Shown: positions 47,034 through 60,300, numbered from the stretch's first letter. The stretch: DNA of 64,000 bases from Plotosus lineatus (GCA_024760905.1 CM045729.1:10703580-10767579), one strand, 5' to 3'. Notes: generated by a model not told the origin, from the sequence alone. Made by a program: numbers and translations.

Positions 47034-48688
47034 ATGGATATCATTGAACGTGAAGGTATCAAAGTACCAAATGCTGTATTAATTAGTGGTTTTTCTGGTA
47101 CTGAGACTGATGAAGAAGTTATTAAGTTTTTAGAAGAGTATGGTTCTATTACACGAACAGTGAAACTTACTACTTCTGACCCTGACTTTAAAAATACAGC
47201 CGTAGTTGAGTTTGAGTATGGCACTGCTATTGAGTCAATTCAGGCTGAACTACCATGTCAAAGAGCAACATCTGACCCAAAGGTTGTTCACAAAATTCAG
47301 CTCTTATCCCCACTTTATAGTGATAAGTTAACAGCTGATCTGACCAAGTCTTTTCTCTTTGATTTAAAGGGAATTGCCAAAGCAAGCGGAATAGATTATG
47401 AGAAATTGTTGCTTGGTGAACTTAACAAACTTCAGGCCTCTGCTGCTGAAAGTGAAGGTATAGCTTCCACTGACGCTACTCCAGTAACTGAAAGTTTAAC
47501 AGGTGATTCTGTTGTGACACAAACAAATAGGGAAACTCTCACAACTACCTCAAACTCTGATATTCCCAGTTCTCCAATCAACAGCAGACCAACTCCTATT
47601 TTAAATCCCGAACACTTGAGCACCCCTGAAGTCCAGAGGGTGATTGTCGAGCACATTGTCAAAAGTGCTGACACGCCCCAAACTTATCTGAACTCTTCCA
47701 AGTTCAGGTCGTTCTCCGGAAAATTTCCGTGCCCTAATACGGAAGTAGATTATGACACTTAGCGCAGTCATGTTGAGTTTTATCTTGCCGACTCTTCTGT
47801 TTCTGAAAGACAGGTAGTAAGAAAAATTATTGAAAGTCTCTTACCACCAGCCGCCAATATTGTCAAACATTTGGGCCCCTTGTCCAGCCCAAAAGACTTT
47901 TGAGCTTGCTCGATTCTGCATACGGGAATGTAGATGATACTGATGAGCTGTTTGTGAAATTTTTGAGCACAAACCAAAATGCCGGAGAAAAACCTTCAAC
48001 ATACTTGCACCGGCTCCAGACTACATTAAGCAAAGTTGCTAAAGGGGGAGGCGTTACAGTCAGTGATTTTGATCGACAGCTTTTAAAACAGTTCTGTAGG
48101 GGATGCTGGGATGATAACCTAATTGCCAGCCTCCATCTAGAACAAAAGAAATCCAGCCCACCTACCTTTTCTGAACTTCTTTTGTTGCTGCGAACAGAGG
48201 AGGATAAACAAGCAGCTAAGTCCACTCGCATGAAGCAGCACTTAGGACTTTCAAAAGTAAAGGTACAGTCCAACCCTTTAAATGTTTATGCAGACACTGA
48301 GTTTCAAGCTGCTGCTGCAGACAATTCTAGTAAAACGTCTACCAAGAAACTGCAGAAACAAATTGCTCAACTGCAAGAACAGTTAACTTCCTTAAAAGCG
48401 TCCATGGAAAAGACAGTTGAAAAGAAACCTCAGACAAAGTCCCCCAAAGTTGCAAAGAAACAACAGCGGAAAGGGACACAAACACAGAACTCACCGCCGA
48501 AAAGTGAAAGCTTTGGCAAAGGTAACAAAAAACCTCGCCCATGGTTCTGCTTTAACTGTGGCGAGGATGGCCATATAGTCCCCTCTTGTGACGGTGACCC
48601 AAACCCCAAAGCTGTTGAAGCTAAGCGCAAAGAGCTTAGGTCAAAACAAAAGGCTTGGGAGAACCAATGTAACACTGATTTAAACTAG
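47034..48688 (+). pseudogene. gag of the LTR element (stop and frameshift)
   Basis: Starts at ATG 47034 (AATATGG). The N-terminus (VPNAVLISGFSGTETDEEV, then AVVEFEYGTAIESI) has the spacing of an RRM-like/PNMA-type fold known in some Ty3/gypsy Gag proteins. A TAG at 47760-47762 and a one-base loss near 47,900 split the frame. The second part (about 47,900-48,688) holds the capsid C-terminus (TYLHRLQTTLSKVA, LRTEEDKQAAK), a coiled-coil-like stretch, a basic region and one CCHC knuckle (CFNCGEDGHIVPSC, about 48,547). It ends at TAG 48686-48688 next to a slippery heptamer. The product would build the particle and bind RNA. Confidence 0.8.
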
Positions 48689-48723
48689 TTCCTGTTTCAG
48701 TTGAGGGACAAACTGGAACTAGT
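48679..48723 (+). promoter_or_regulatory. -1 ribosomal frameshift signal between gag and pol
   Basis: TTTAAAC at 48679-48685 is read T TTA AAC in the gag frame, the canonical slippery heptamer, immediately before the gag stop. The pol frame is exactly -1. A hairpin overlaps: ACTAGTTCC (48684-48692) pairs with GGAACTAGT (48715-48723), and GTTT (48694-48697) with AAAC (48710-48713) beyond a T-T mismatch. The stem begins at the slip site without the usual 5-9-nt spacer, so the effective structure may be its upper part or a pseudoknot. Confidence 0.75.
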
Positions 48724-51700
48724 AGCGACACAAGTCCCACTCAGAAACCCCAGCCAAAACAGAGTTGTACGCTAACGAGTAAACACCATTCTAGCTTTCC
48801 CAAGGGCTTAATAGGTAAGAAGTGCACTGCTAATATAAACATAGCTGGCGTTAGCTGCAATTCTCTATTAGATTCAGGGTCGCAAGTTACGACTATTTCA
48901 CACTCCTTTTACCAGAGACACCTGGTTGATTTTCCAATCCAGCCGATCAGTGACCTAGATGTTGAGGGTGCAAACGGTCAGGCGGTACCTTATCTAGGCT
49001 ATGTAGAAGTTCCAGTTGGTTTTCCAAAAGAGTTTGTTGAGTCTGAGCCTCAAATTTCTACATTAGCTCTAATAGTACCTGATTTGCGCTCCAGCACAGA
49101 CTTGCCAGTGTTAATTGGTACAAATGCCCTCGATGTTTTATATGAGGAACATTGTCGAGACACTCCCATTCTACCAGCTGTCTATGGCTATAGTCAGATT
49201 TTAAAAATCCTCGAGCACAGATACGAAACAAAGAGCACAGGGAAGCTTGGGCTAATGACACTGAGGGGCAACACACCTTATGTTATTCCAGCTCACGAGA
49301 AGGTCTGTCTTGAAAGCTACGCCCACTTAAGTTCGCCACTCACAGACAAATGGGCAGTAGTAGAGCAGCCAATGTCCTCAGCCCTTCCAGGTGGAATCTT
49401 TGTTGACTGCTGTCTTATCACAGTGCCAAGTCAAAGTCCTTACAAGCACCCTGTTTGGATAAGAAATGAAACCGATCATGACATTATGCTTCCTGGCAAC
49501 TGTGTCCTTGCTGAACTGCATGTTGCAGACCAAGTTTTGGAAACTCAAAACCTGTCCAATACCAACTCAGCAGGTTGTTGTCGCTTGTCTGCAGACTCCT
49601 CATCACCGAAGGACCAGTTGACTTTTGATTTTGAAAATTCACCTCTGCCTGAGGAGTGGAAAAGTCGCATCACACAGAGTCTGGGTGCTTACAGTGATGT
49701 CTTCGCATGCCACGATCTTGACTTTGGCCATGCCACTAGAGTTAAGCATAAAATCAAGCTTAAAGACGAAACACCCATAAAACAGAGATCGAGGCCTATT
49801 CACCCAAATGACTACGAAGCTGTTAGGAAACACCTCAAAATGCTTCTCGATGCCGGGTAATAAGACCATCAGAATCCCCTTCTCGTCCCCCATCGTTGTA
49901 GTTAAGAAAAGACGGGTGAGGTACGTCTCTGTGTGGACTACCGTAAGGTTAACGTACAAACGGTTAAAGACGCCACGCGTTACCAAATCTTGAAGAGACC
50001 TTCTCCGCTCTATCTGGGTCAAACTGGTTCTCTGTCATGGACTTAAAGTCGGGCTACTACCAGATAGAGATGGATGAGGAAGATAAGGCCAAAACAGCGT
50101 TTGTATGCCCCCTAGGGTTTTATGAGTTCAATCGAATGCCTCAGGGAATCACAAATGCTCCCAGCACCTTTCAGAGGTTAATGGAGAGGTGCATGGGAGA
50201 CATTAATCTTAAGGAGGTGCTCGTCTTCCTAGACGATTTGATTGTTTTCTCAGACTCCCTAGAGCAACACGAACAGAGGCTAAAGCATGTTTTGGACCGT
50301 CTTCGTGAATATGGCTTAAAGTTGTCCCCCAGAAATGTCGCTTTTTCAGACATCGGTTAAATATTTAGGCCATATTGTTTCAAGAAATGGCGTAGAAACA
50401 GATCCTGAAAAAGTAGCAGCCATTAAGACCTGGCCAGTGCCACAAAACTTGAAGCAACTCAAGTCGTTTTTAGGGTTCACCGGCTACTATCGCCGATTTG
50501 TTAAAGATTATTCAAAGATAGTTTGGCCCTTAAACGACCTTACATGTGGCTACCCACCTTATAGAAAAGTCCAGAAACTAACCGACACTTCTAAGTATTT
50601 CAACCCTCGAGAACCTTTTGCCGAGAGGTGGACATCTGTCTGTCAGTCAGCCTTTGAATGCATTAAGGAGAAATTAACATCCTCTCCTGTATTGGGCTTT
50701 GCAGATCCAAAGCTCCAATATGTTCTGCATACTGACGCCAGCTCTACAGGCCTAGGTGCCGCTCTTTATCAAGAGCAAGGTGGTAAAATGCGCGTCATAG
50801 CCTATGCCAGTAGGGGGCTGACACCAAGCGAAACCAGATATCCAGCTCAAAAGCTAGAATTTCTAGCTCTGAAATGGTCCATTGTAGAAAAGTTTCATGA
50901 TTACCTTTATGGTAATGAATTCACAGTTGTAACGGATAATAATCCGCTTACATACATTCTGACCACTTCAAAGCTTGATGCAGCTAGCTATCGCTGGTTA
51001 GCAGCGCTATCCACCTTCAATTTCCAAATCAAATACAGAGCTGGAAAGGCTAACCAGGACGCAGATGGCCTATCACGAAGGCCCCACCAAACACTAGCTG
51101 CGGATTATGTGACATTAGAAGAGGAGAACCGAATACAACAACTCACCTCACGTCTTCTCGGATCCCCTCCTCGATGTAGTGATTTATGTCCTGATACTAT
51201 TGCAGCAGTATGTCACAAGCATTTTCTCAATGAGAAAACCAAAGATTCGCCTCATGTCATTCTTGTTGAGTCCTTGGCTATGAATGCTGACGCAATTCCT
51301 GATGTATACAGTGATGCTGAAACATCTGGTCAAGTAACTGTTCCCTTGTTTTCTGCTCATGAGCTTAAAGAACAACAAAGATCTGACCCAAGCATCAATC
51401 GTGTCATTCAGTTACTTGAAGCTGGAGCAGATGTTCCACATAACAACAGAGAAACATTTGAAATAAAACTGATGCTCCGAGAATGGAAACGTCTTGAAAT
51501 GAGGGATGACCTTTTGTTCAGGAGACGACAATGTGACCCAGATACAACTTACCAGCTTGTACTCCCTGTCTCACTTAGACCCACTGTTCTAAAGCTACTC
51601 CACGATGACATGGGTCATATGGGGTGGGAGAGGACTCATGAACTAGTGAGAGCAAGATTTTATTGGCCTAAGATGGGTCATGACATTGAGACCAAAATAA

Positions 51701-53270
51701 AGAACTGTGGTCGTTGTGTTCAAGAAAGTCCTTGCCTGAAAAGGCCGCGCCTTTAGTTAATATTAAAACCACGCGACCAATGGAATTGGTCTGCATGGAC
51801 TTTCTTTCGATTGAGCCCGATAGTAAGAGTACCAAGGACGTTTTAGTCATCACAGATCATTTTACAAAATATGCGGTAGCCTTGCCCACTCGTGATCAAA
51901 AGGCAACCACTGTGGCTAAAAATCTCTGGGAAAACTTTTTGGTTCACTACGGGTTCCCGAACGCCTCCATAGTGACCAGGGAGGGATTTTGAGTCACATG
52001 TGATTAAGGAACTGTGTGCTATTACAGGCATCAAAAAAGTGAGAACCAGTCCTTATCACCCGAGGGGTAACCCTGTAGAGCGATTCAATCGCACCCTCCT
52101 TAGTATGTTAGGTACTCTGAAGGATGACCAAAAAGTTCATTGGCGTGATTTTGTCAAGCCTCTCACACACGCCTACAACTGTTCAAAGAGTGAGGTTACT
52201 GGGTTTAGTCCTTATGAGTTGATGTTTGGCCGTAAGCCTAAGCTACCAGTTGACCTTGCCTTTGGGTTGCCCGTTACAGGGGACTCACCTGCATCCCATT
52301 CTCAGTATGTGCGCAGTCTAAAGGCTAAACTCAAAGAAAGTTACCAAATTGCCCTTGAAAACTCCAAAAAAGTTGCAGAGCGCAATAAGAGCAGATTTGA
52401 TCAGAAAGTCAGAGAATCCACTCTTGAAGCAGGAGATAGAGTTTTAGTCAAAAATGTCCGTTTGCGCAATAAACAAACTTGCCGACAAATGGGAACGCAT
52501 GGTGTACCGTGTTGTCAAGAAAATGGAAAATGTTCCTGTGTATATGGTTCGACCAGAGAGAGGTGATGGTCCAAGTAGAACTCTTCACCGAGACCTTTTA
52601 CTTGCGTGTGGTGACCTCTCAGACATTGAGGATGAAGTTGAGACAAGACCAAAACCTCCACGTAGACGCAAAACTCGACAAAGTCCTTCCGAACCACAGG
52701 ACACAGATCTGTCAGAATCAGAGGAGGAGTATGAACCCATGCCAGGACAACCTTCAATCGAAACAGAGACATTCATTAAGATTTATGACAATAATCAAGA
52801 CCAATCAAATGTACGAAACCAGACAACAAACTCGGATATTTCAAATGAACCACTCTCACTCAATAAGGATACCTCCTTGCACCCAACAGTTTCATTTGAG
52901 ACAGACACAGACGAGATGGACAATGAACAGGAAAATCAGAATGAGGCCGAACTACTCAAAGAGGAATCACATTCAGATGTCATGGAAGGAGGAGATGATG
53001 AAAACCAAATACAAGGAGGACCAGACGTTAATATTGTGGACACAGAGCAAAATGGTGATGTGATTGACCAACAAACAACAGACAATTGAAACAACAAATG
53101 AAACTCCCAATGTGAGAAAATCTGAAAGATTAAAGCGAGCCCCAGGACGGTTTCATTACCCTCAATTGGGTCAACCGCTGATATCTTTTGCACAACGGTT
53201 CTTGGATAACTTTAACCAAGCCCTAGAGTCATTTAGTAGCTATGAAAACCATCAGATCTATGATGTTTAA
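48685..53270 (+). pseudogene. pol of the LTR element (protease-RT-RNase H-integrase), several frameshifts
   Basis: Protease: LLDSGSQVTTIS, catalytic DSG at 48871-48879. RT: start near 49,780, core 50037-50360 with FLDDLIVFS (DD at 50232-50237). RNase H: HTDASSTGLGAALYQ (Asp at 50734) and VTDNNPLTYIL. Integrase: HHCC finger (first His at 51601, CGRC near 51,709), core with first Asp at 51798-51800 and Glu at 52078-52080 (GNPVERFNRTL). The C-terminus is acidic and ends in a KSERLKRAPGRFHYP motif. Frame breaks: one base lost near 49,855, more between 49,900 and 50,030, near 50,340, near 51,740, two around 51,960-51,990 at the second catalytic Asp, near 52,470 and near 53,075. Most look like single-base losses. 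Confidence 0.85.
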
Positions 53271-53320
53271 ACAAACATTTAAGTACATGACGGGACTCAT
53301 GCTTATTCAAGGGGGGAGGG

Positions 53321-54016
53321 TGTAACACATGTAAACACATGGTTACTAAATTTATTGGAAAAAAACCCTAGTTTCCAACACTCCCTGAAAGCACTAGTTT
53401 CCTAGTCCCCTTGAACGCGTCATAGGCACGTGCTGCATGCGACCAGCAGAGCGTGTAGGAGAGCGTGAAGAGCAGGACGCATACAGAGCCCTCGAAAAGC
53501 GACACGAAGCCTTGTATGTGTTTTGTTCTCTCTCAATCGAACCGGGTGGAGAGAGTTTGTTTTCTTGGAAGCTCCGACTGGTTTTTTAGTGGATCTGGAT
53601 TTGATCTTGAAGCTGGTTTCGGACACGGATGGCGAGCCAAATCCAGTGAGAACTCTTGGTAGATCCAGACGCAGTGTGGCCAACTGTTCTCTGGATGCGA
53701 GAGTAGATCTACAGACCCAACCACTTCAAATCACAGGATCCCAGATAAGAACAGATAAAAACACCTTTATCCCAAACGGATCACAATCCTGGAAAAGACT
53801 CCCGGGTTCACACGAATCAAACCTTAGAGATTTAAGCTTATTTTATTTTATTTTTAATTTGTAAAGAAAGTTCTACAACATTGTTTGCACTGTTTCTTGG
53901 AGTATTGTTAATTGTAATAAATCTGCCGGCTGTTCAACTTCAAATCTCCACAATTCATTTTACTCCTCTAGAACCTAGTATAAAATCTAGCACAGCTATA
54001 TCAAGCTGGTGTTACA
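53321..54016 (+). repeat. 3' LTR
   Basis: 696 bp, the same length as the 5' LTR and almost identical; preceded by the polypurine tract. Confidence 0.95.
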
Positions 54017-54345
54017 CTTGGTTTTGCCTCAGAAGCTGCAGTTCTGATGTCAATCCACAAATTTTCTATTGGATGAAGGTCTGGGGTTCATACAGCATCA
54101 ATCTTGTTGCTCTTGATCCGAGATGTTTCCGTTTACTGGTGTGTTTGGGGTCATTGTCTTGTTGGAACCCATTTCCAGAGCATTTCCTGTTCACCATGAG
54201 GCAGTACGACCTCTTCAGGTGTTCTGATGGATTCAAACTGATCCATGATCCCTGGGATGTGATAAATAGGCCCAACACCGGAGTATGAGAAACATCCCCA
54301 TATCACGGTGCTGGTGCCACCAGGCTTCACTGTCCTCATAGTGTA
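54017..54345 (-). mobile_element. Tc1-like transposase relic, middle part
   Basis: Minus-strand frames contain VIWGCFSYSGVGPIYHIPG, IMDQFESIRTPEEV and QQDNDPKHTSKR, which mark a Tc1-type transposase around its second catalytic Asp. Frame changes make it dead. Its C-terminal part continues at 46,218 on the other side of the LTR element. Confidence 0.8.
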
Positions 54346-54411
54346 CTGTGGCTTGAATTCAGTGCTTGGTGTGATCTAGGGGCCACTAGGACCAAAAAGA
54401 ATAATCTTACT

Positions 54412-54975
54412 TGCCATTTTAGTTCTTTTATCCATTCAAATGTTTTTTCTTCCACAGCTTTCAGGGTTTGGTGCCATTTTAAATAATTTGGATCACTTTA
54501 TCTGAGCACCCGAACATTCTCTGCTCTTTAAGTTGTCCTCTCTCCAATCAACTTTTTAATCAAGGTACGCTGTTCTTCTGAACAATGTCTTCTGAACAAT
54601 GTCTGGAACGACCCATTTTGCTCAGAATTTCTGAGAGAAATGTTTATAACCAGCAGGTACGTTTCCCGCCTTCCGTCCTTAAATAATGACAATGATTGGC
54701 TCCTGTTTTTTAAAGAATGAATGACATCACCGATTGAACTCCATACTGATATTATTTTGAACACGCCCCTTTCAATTAATGATTCAATTACACATGATCA
54801 GCAGCATGCGGGTCAGGACTGTTGGTTCTGTTGGATTCTATTACTCTACTACACCTGACTGATATTATTTTGAACACGACTGTAGTTCATTACGAAGAAA
54901 CTCTTCTGAATGATGTCACAGCTTTATGTTTGTCTGTTATAACGCACTGACACTGGAGACTCCTTCCATTATTCG
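54412..54975. repeat. Duplicated upstream sequence, copy 3 side
   Basis: Nearly identical to 36,500-37,070, resuming the homology interrupted at 45,647. Confidence 0.85.
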
Positions 54976-55040
54976 GAAGAAAAGTAGATATTCCATTCCA
55001 GAGACTCCTTCCATTATTCGGCACCAGAAAAGTAGATATT
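54955..55040. repeat. Local tandem duplication at the block junction
   Basis: GAGACTCCTTCCATTATTCG followed by AAAAGTAGATATT occurs twice (54,955-54,991 and 55,001-55,040), between the rsph14-derived and TRIM-derived blocks. It marks the rearrangement junction. Confidence 0.7.
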
Positions 55041-56006
55041 GATGCTCAATTGTTTTCTAAGACACCTGCTAAAGTAGAAAGAGCTGTATTGAGCTGCAAC
55101 TGGGTTATCAAAGGCCGACCATGTCTCTCACTGTCTCTGGTGAGAGGTTCATGTAAAAGAACCATTGCTGACTTTTAATCATTTTAATCCACATATTACA
55201 CAGGCATCATCTACTGGTCTTTTTTCTTCTGTCAACGCGCAGCGTGTCCTCAGATTCCTGTTTTTTGGTGAATCGCACTACAGTAAGAGTACCTGATGTG
55301 AAATTACTACAACCAATTGAGATACTTTTGTGCTCACCATGCTGGGAAACAGTGATTATTGGAGAACTTTCAGTCTGCAGATTTTATAAGCTGCTTTAGC
55401 CTAATCAAGGATGTGGGGAGGCTGACGCCCATCTCAGCCTACTCCGGGCGAACCATTCGTCAAAACATTACAGAACATTTTGGAATCACGAATCAGCCAA
55501 CTGTGCATGTTTTTGGACTGTGGGAGGAAACCGGAGTAACTGGAGGAAACCAAGCACAGGAACAACATGCAAACTCCACACAGAAACACTGATGTTGTTC
55601 CCGGGAATCAAACCCAGGGCCTTCCTGCTGTGAGGTGGATATATTAATCACTGCACCACCACGCTGCCCTCCCAAATTATTATTATTATTGTTATTATTA
55701 TTATAATTATTATTATTATTATTGTTATTTATTCTATTTTATTTTGTTTTTGTTTGCATTAAACAGTCTCTAAGATCAATAAGTTTAAAACACTGACTCA
55801 TTTGGCAAGCCACTTAATAATGTAGAGATGCAATGTTCACAGGGAGGCTGGAGCCTATCTCAGCCGACACTAAGCGGGGTACCCAAGTCCATCACTGGGA
55901 GAAGCTGAAACGTCAGTCAGAAATGTAAACTTGGCTCCATCTGCTGTATGATTTGAAACACTGCAAGTATTTTGACATTTTTTCGTTTCATATTTTGGAG
56001 GAGATG

Positions 56007-56037
<31 letters not shown>

Positions 56038-56050
56038 TGTGTGTGTGTGT

Positions 56051-56094
<44 letters not shown>

Positions 56095-57098
56095 ATGTTG
56101 AAAGACTGAATTCCTCAGTAAAACACTTTCTCAATTTCTGAACCACTCACTCCTACACTTGGTGAAGGTGAAGCTCACCAGGAACATTTCGCAATGTAAA
56201 ATCCAATAGATGATTCCTGTGTAATTTTTTTTTTTATCATTTTAATTCCATCCTGTAATTTATTTGTTTGTGGAAGTCCTGAAAACCAAGGTTGTGGAAA
56301 AAGTCTGCTGGAGTCATTTTACTTTAATATCACATGATTTTAATTTAACAAATCTTTATTTCAACAGAACATTTCATTATTTTATATTATTTTGAGAACT
56401 CTGAATAAAATTCTGTCAATATTTTGTATTTTTTTCTATCTTTTAATAGTTTTTATTTTATTTTGATTTCACAGACGAATGACGTCATAAAACTTCAAAA
56501 ACGTTTCACAATGAAGTGTTCAGTGCTTTTGTAAAACAAACATTCACAAAGAATAAACTTTTAATCTTCAATATTTCATTCACTGAAATAAAACAAAACC
56601 AGCTCCGACTGATCTGATTCGCTTACAGAGACTGAAGTGGGCGGAGCTTTAGAGGAGATTCTTCACCACGAACCCAGAGGAATGGCAGTAATGTATCAGT
56701 GAATGTGTGTGTGAAAGTGTGGAGGTGTTTGTTCGTGAGCGGGTCGGAGAAGGACAGTTTTCCTCTGTCCCAGTCCAACTGGACTCTGATCCTCTGGAGT
56801 TTCTGTGATACTGAGAGGAGAGTCGCTGTCTGTGATGTAGAAACTGCGTAATATTTACCATCAAAATACCGCACATACCAGATTCCACTGCTGGAGGATA
56901 TCCTCCCCTTCCTCTGAGCAGATTCTCAGTCCCTGAGTTAAAACCCTCAGAGCCCAGAATACAGAAATCATAATTAAATCTCTCTGGATTATCAGGAAGT
57001 TTCTGTCTCTCATCACTGAGTCTCACACTGGTCAGATCATCAGATACAATGAGGTCAGGATGAGCGGTGTTGGGGTCCAGAGTTACAGGTACTGAAAA

Positions 57099-57138
<40 letters not shown>

Positions 57139-57268
57139 TAAGAATAAATAGAAACTCTGAAGCTTGAAGTCTCTGCTGCGCTCCGTTGGTTCCTCGGTGT
57201 CTCTGCTCAATACAAACACTGAACGGAGAAAGTTTTTCTTGAATGAATGAGCCACAGTCTGATCTTCA

Positions 57269-57275
57269 TCATCAC

Positions 57276-57309
<34 letters not shown>

Positions 57310-60300
57310 TTCTTCCGCTTAGTCCGGGGTCGGGTCGCGGGGGCAGCAACCTTAGCAAAGAGGTCCAGACATCCCTCTCCCGAGCTACTTCCTCCAACTC
57401 TCCCGGGGGGACACCGAGGCGGTCCCAGACAAGCCGAGAGACATAGTCCCTCCAGCGTGTTCTAGGTCGACCCCGGGGTCTCTTCCCGGTTGGACATGCC
57501 CGAAACACCACACCAGGGAGGCGTCCGGGGGGCATTCTAACAAGATGCCCGAGCCACCTCAACTGGCCCCTCTCAATGCGGAGGAGCAGCGGATCTACTC
57601 CGAGCTCTCCCCGGATGGCGGAGCTTCTCACCCTATCTCTAAGGGAGAACCCCGCCACCCGGCGAAGAAAGCTCATTTCAGCCGCTTGTATCCGTGATCT
57701 TGTTCTTTCGGTCATTACCCAAAGCTCATGACCATAGGTGAGGGTTGGAACGTAGATCGACTGGTAAATTGAGAGCTTCGCCTTGCGGCTCAGCTCCTTC
57801 TTCACCACGACGGACCGGTACAGGCACCGCTTAACAGCAAAGGCTGCAGCGATCCGTCTGTCGATCTCTCGTTCCATCCTTCGCTCACTCGTAAACAAGA
57901 CCCCAAGATACTTAAACTCCTCCACTTGGGGCAGGACCTCATCCCCGACCCAGAGGGTGCATTCCACCATTGTCTGACTGAGAACCATGGCCTCGGACTT
58001 GGAGGTACTGATCTTCATCCCGGCTGCTTCGCACTCAGCTACGAATCGCTCCAATGCGAGCTGGAGGGCCCGACTTGATGAAGCCAAAAAGACAACATCA
58101 TCCGCAAAAAGCAGAGACGATATCCGATGGCCACCAAACCAGAAACCCTCATCACCTCGACTGCGCCTAGAAATTCTGTCCATAAAAATTATGAACAGAA
58201 TCGGTGACAAAGGACAGCCTTGGCGGACTCCAACTCCCACTGGAAACGAATCCGAGCTGCTGTTACCAATACGGACCAAACTCTGGCTCCGGTGATACAG
58301 CGACCGAATAGCTCGTAGCAACGGATCCGGAACGCCGTACTCTCGGAGCACGCCCCACAAGATCTTTCGAGGGACACGGTCGAAAGCCTTCTCCAAATCC
58401 ACAAAACACATGTGGACAGATTGGGCAAACTCCCATGCCCCCTCCAGAATCCTGTGGAGTGGATAGAGTTGGTCAAGAGTGCTGCGGCCAGAACGAAAAC
58501 CACATTGTTCCTTCTGAATCCGAGGTTCGACTATCGGTCGGATCCTCCTCTCTAGTACCCCTGCATAGACTTTCCCAGGTAGGCTGAGGAGTGTAATTCC
58601 CCAATAATTGGAACACACCCTCCGGTCCCCCTTCTTAAAAATTGGGACCACCACCCCAGTTTGCCAATCCAGAGGTACAGCCCCCGATGACCACGCGATG
58701 TTGCAGAGACGTGTCAACCAAGACAGTCCTACAACATCCAGAGCCCTGAGATATTCCGGGCGGATCTCGTCCAACCCCGGAGCTCGACCACCGAGGAGCT
58801 TTTTGACAACCTCAGTGACCTCCACTCCAGTGATGGGCGGACCCTCACCCGAACCCCCAGGGTCTTCCTCTTCCACGGAGGGCGTGTTGGTGGGATTGAG
58901 AAGGTCCTCAAAGTATTCCCTCCACCTCTCAACAACATCCCCAGTCAAGGTAAGCAGCTCCCCACCTCCACCGTAAACAGTGTTTGTGAAGAACTGCTTC
59001 CCTCCTGAGGCGTCGGATGGTGGCCCAGAACCTTTTGAGGCCAACCGATAATCACTCTCCAGGCCCTCACCGAACTCCTCCCACGCCCGAGATTTTGCAT
59101 CTGCGACAGCCTCGGCTGCAGCACGCTTGGCCTGCCGGTACCCGTTTGCTGCCTCAGGAGTCCCACAGGCTAACAAAACCCGAGAGGCCTCCTTCTTCGG
59201 CTGGACGGCCCCCTTCACCGCCGGGGTCCACCACCGGTTCGGGATTCCCGCCACGACAAGCACCGACGACCTTACGGCCACAGCTATGGGCTGCCGCCTC
59301 AGCAATGGAGGCACGAAACATGGCCCATTCAGATTCCATGTCCCCCGCCTCCTCCGGAACGTGGTTGTAGCTCTGCCGGAGGTGGGAGTTAAAGGCCTCT
59401 CGGACAGGGCCTCCGCCAAACGCTCCCAGCAGACCCTGATTACACGCTTGGGCCTGCCAGGTCTGGAAGGCAACCTCCCACACCACCGGCCAACTCACCA
59501 CCAGGTAGTGATCGGTAGACAGCTCAGCTCCTCTCTTCACCCGAGTGTCCAGAACATATGGTCGCAAGTCCGATGACACGACTACAAAGTCAATCATCGA
59601 ACTGCGACCTAGGGTGTCCTGGTGCCAAGTGCACTTATGGACACCCTTATGTTCGAACATGGTGTTCGTGATAGACAAACTATGACGAGCACAGAAGTCC
59701 AACAACGACACACCATTCGGATTCAGACTGGAGAGGCCGTACCTACCGATCACACCCTTCCAGGTCACACTATCGTTGCCCACATGGGCGTTGAAGTCTC
59801 CCAAGACAACGAGCGAGTCTCCCAAGGGAGCGTTCTCCAACACCCCCCCAAAGACTCCAAAAAGGGTGGGTACTCTGAACTGTCATTTGGTGCATAAGCA
59901 CAAATAACAGTCAGGACCCGTCCCCCCACCCGAAGACGGAGGGAAGCTACCCTTTCGTCAACCGGGGAGAACCCCAACATTTGGGCACCGAGACGGGGGG
60001 CAACAAGAATACCAACACCGGCTCGCCGCCTCTCTCCATGAGCAACTCCAGAATAGAGTTCGCCTCTTTCGAGATGGATGGTTCCAGAGCCCAAGGTATG
60101 CGTTGAGGTGAGCCCGACCATATCTAGTCGGTATCTCTCCACCTCACGCACCAAATCAGGCTCCTTTCCCGCCAGAGAGGTGACATTCCATGTCCCGAAG
60201 GTCAGAGTAAGCAGCCGAGGATCAGCCCGACAGAACCCATGCCTTTGGCTGCCACCCAACTCACACTGCACCCGACCCCTAAAACTCCTCCCACGGGTGG

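Larger units (their letters stand above)
46215..54020 (+). mobile_element. Ty3/gypsy LTR retrotransposon with 4-bp TSD
   Basis: Two 696-bp LTRs (46219-46914, 53321-54016) begin TGTAAC and end GTTACA and are flanked by CTTG on both sides (46215-46218, 54017-54020). A polypurine tract AAGGGGGGAGGG (53309-53320) abuts the 3' LTR. A TGGCGAGCC primer-site candidate starts about 6 nt after the 5' LTR; the tRNA was not identified. Internal order is gag, protease, RT, RNase H, integrase, which is Ty3/gypsy. No envelope-like frame was seen. Coding frames are broken in several places. Confidence 0.93.

Noticed and set aside
53420..53864. Open frames inside the LTRs as possible accessory or envelope proteins
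   Set aside because: Identical frames occur in both LTRs as expected for repeats. No signal peptide, membrane segment or known domain.
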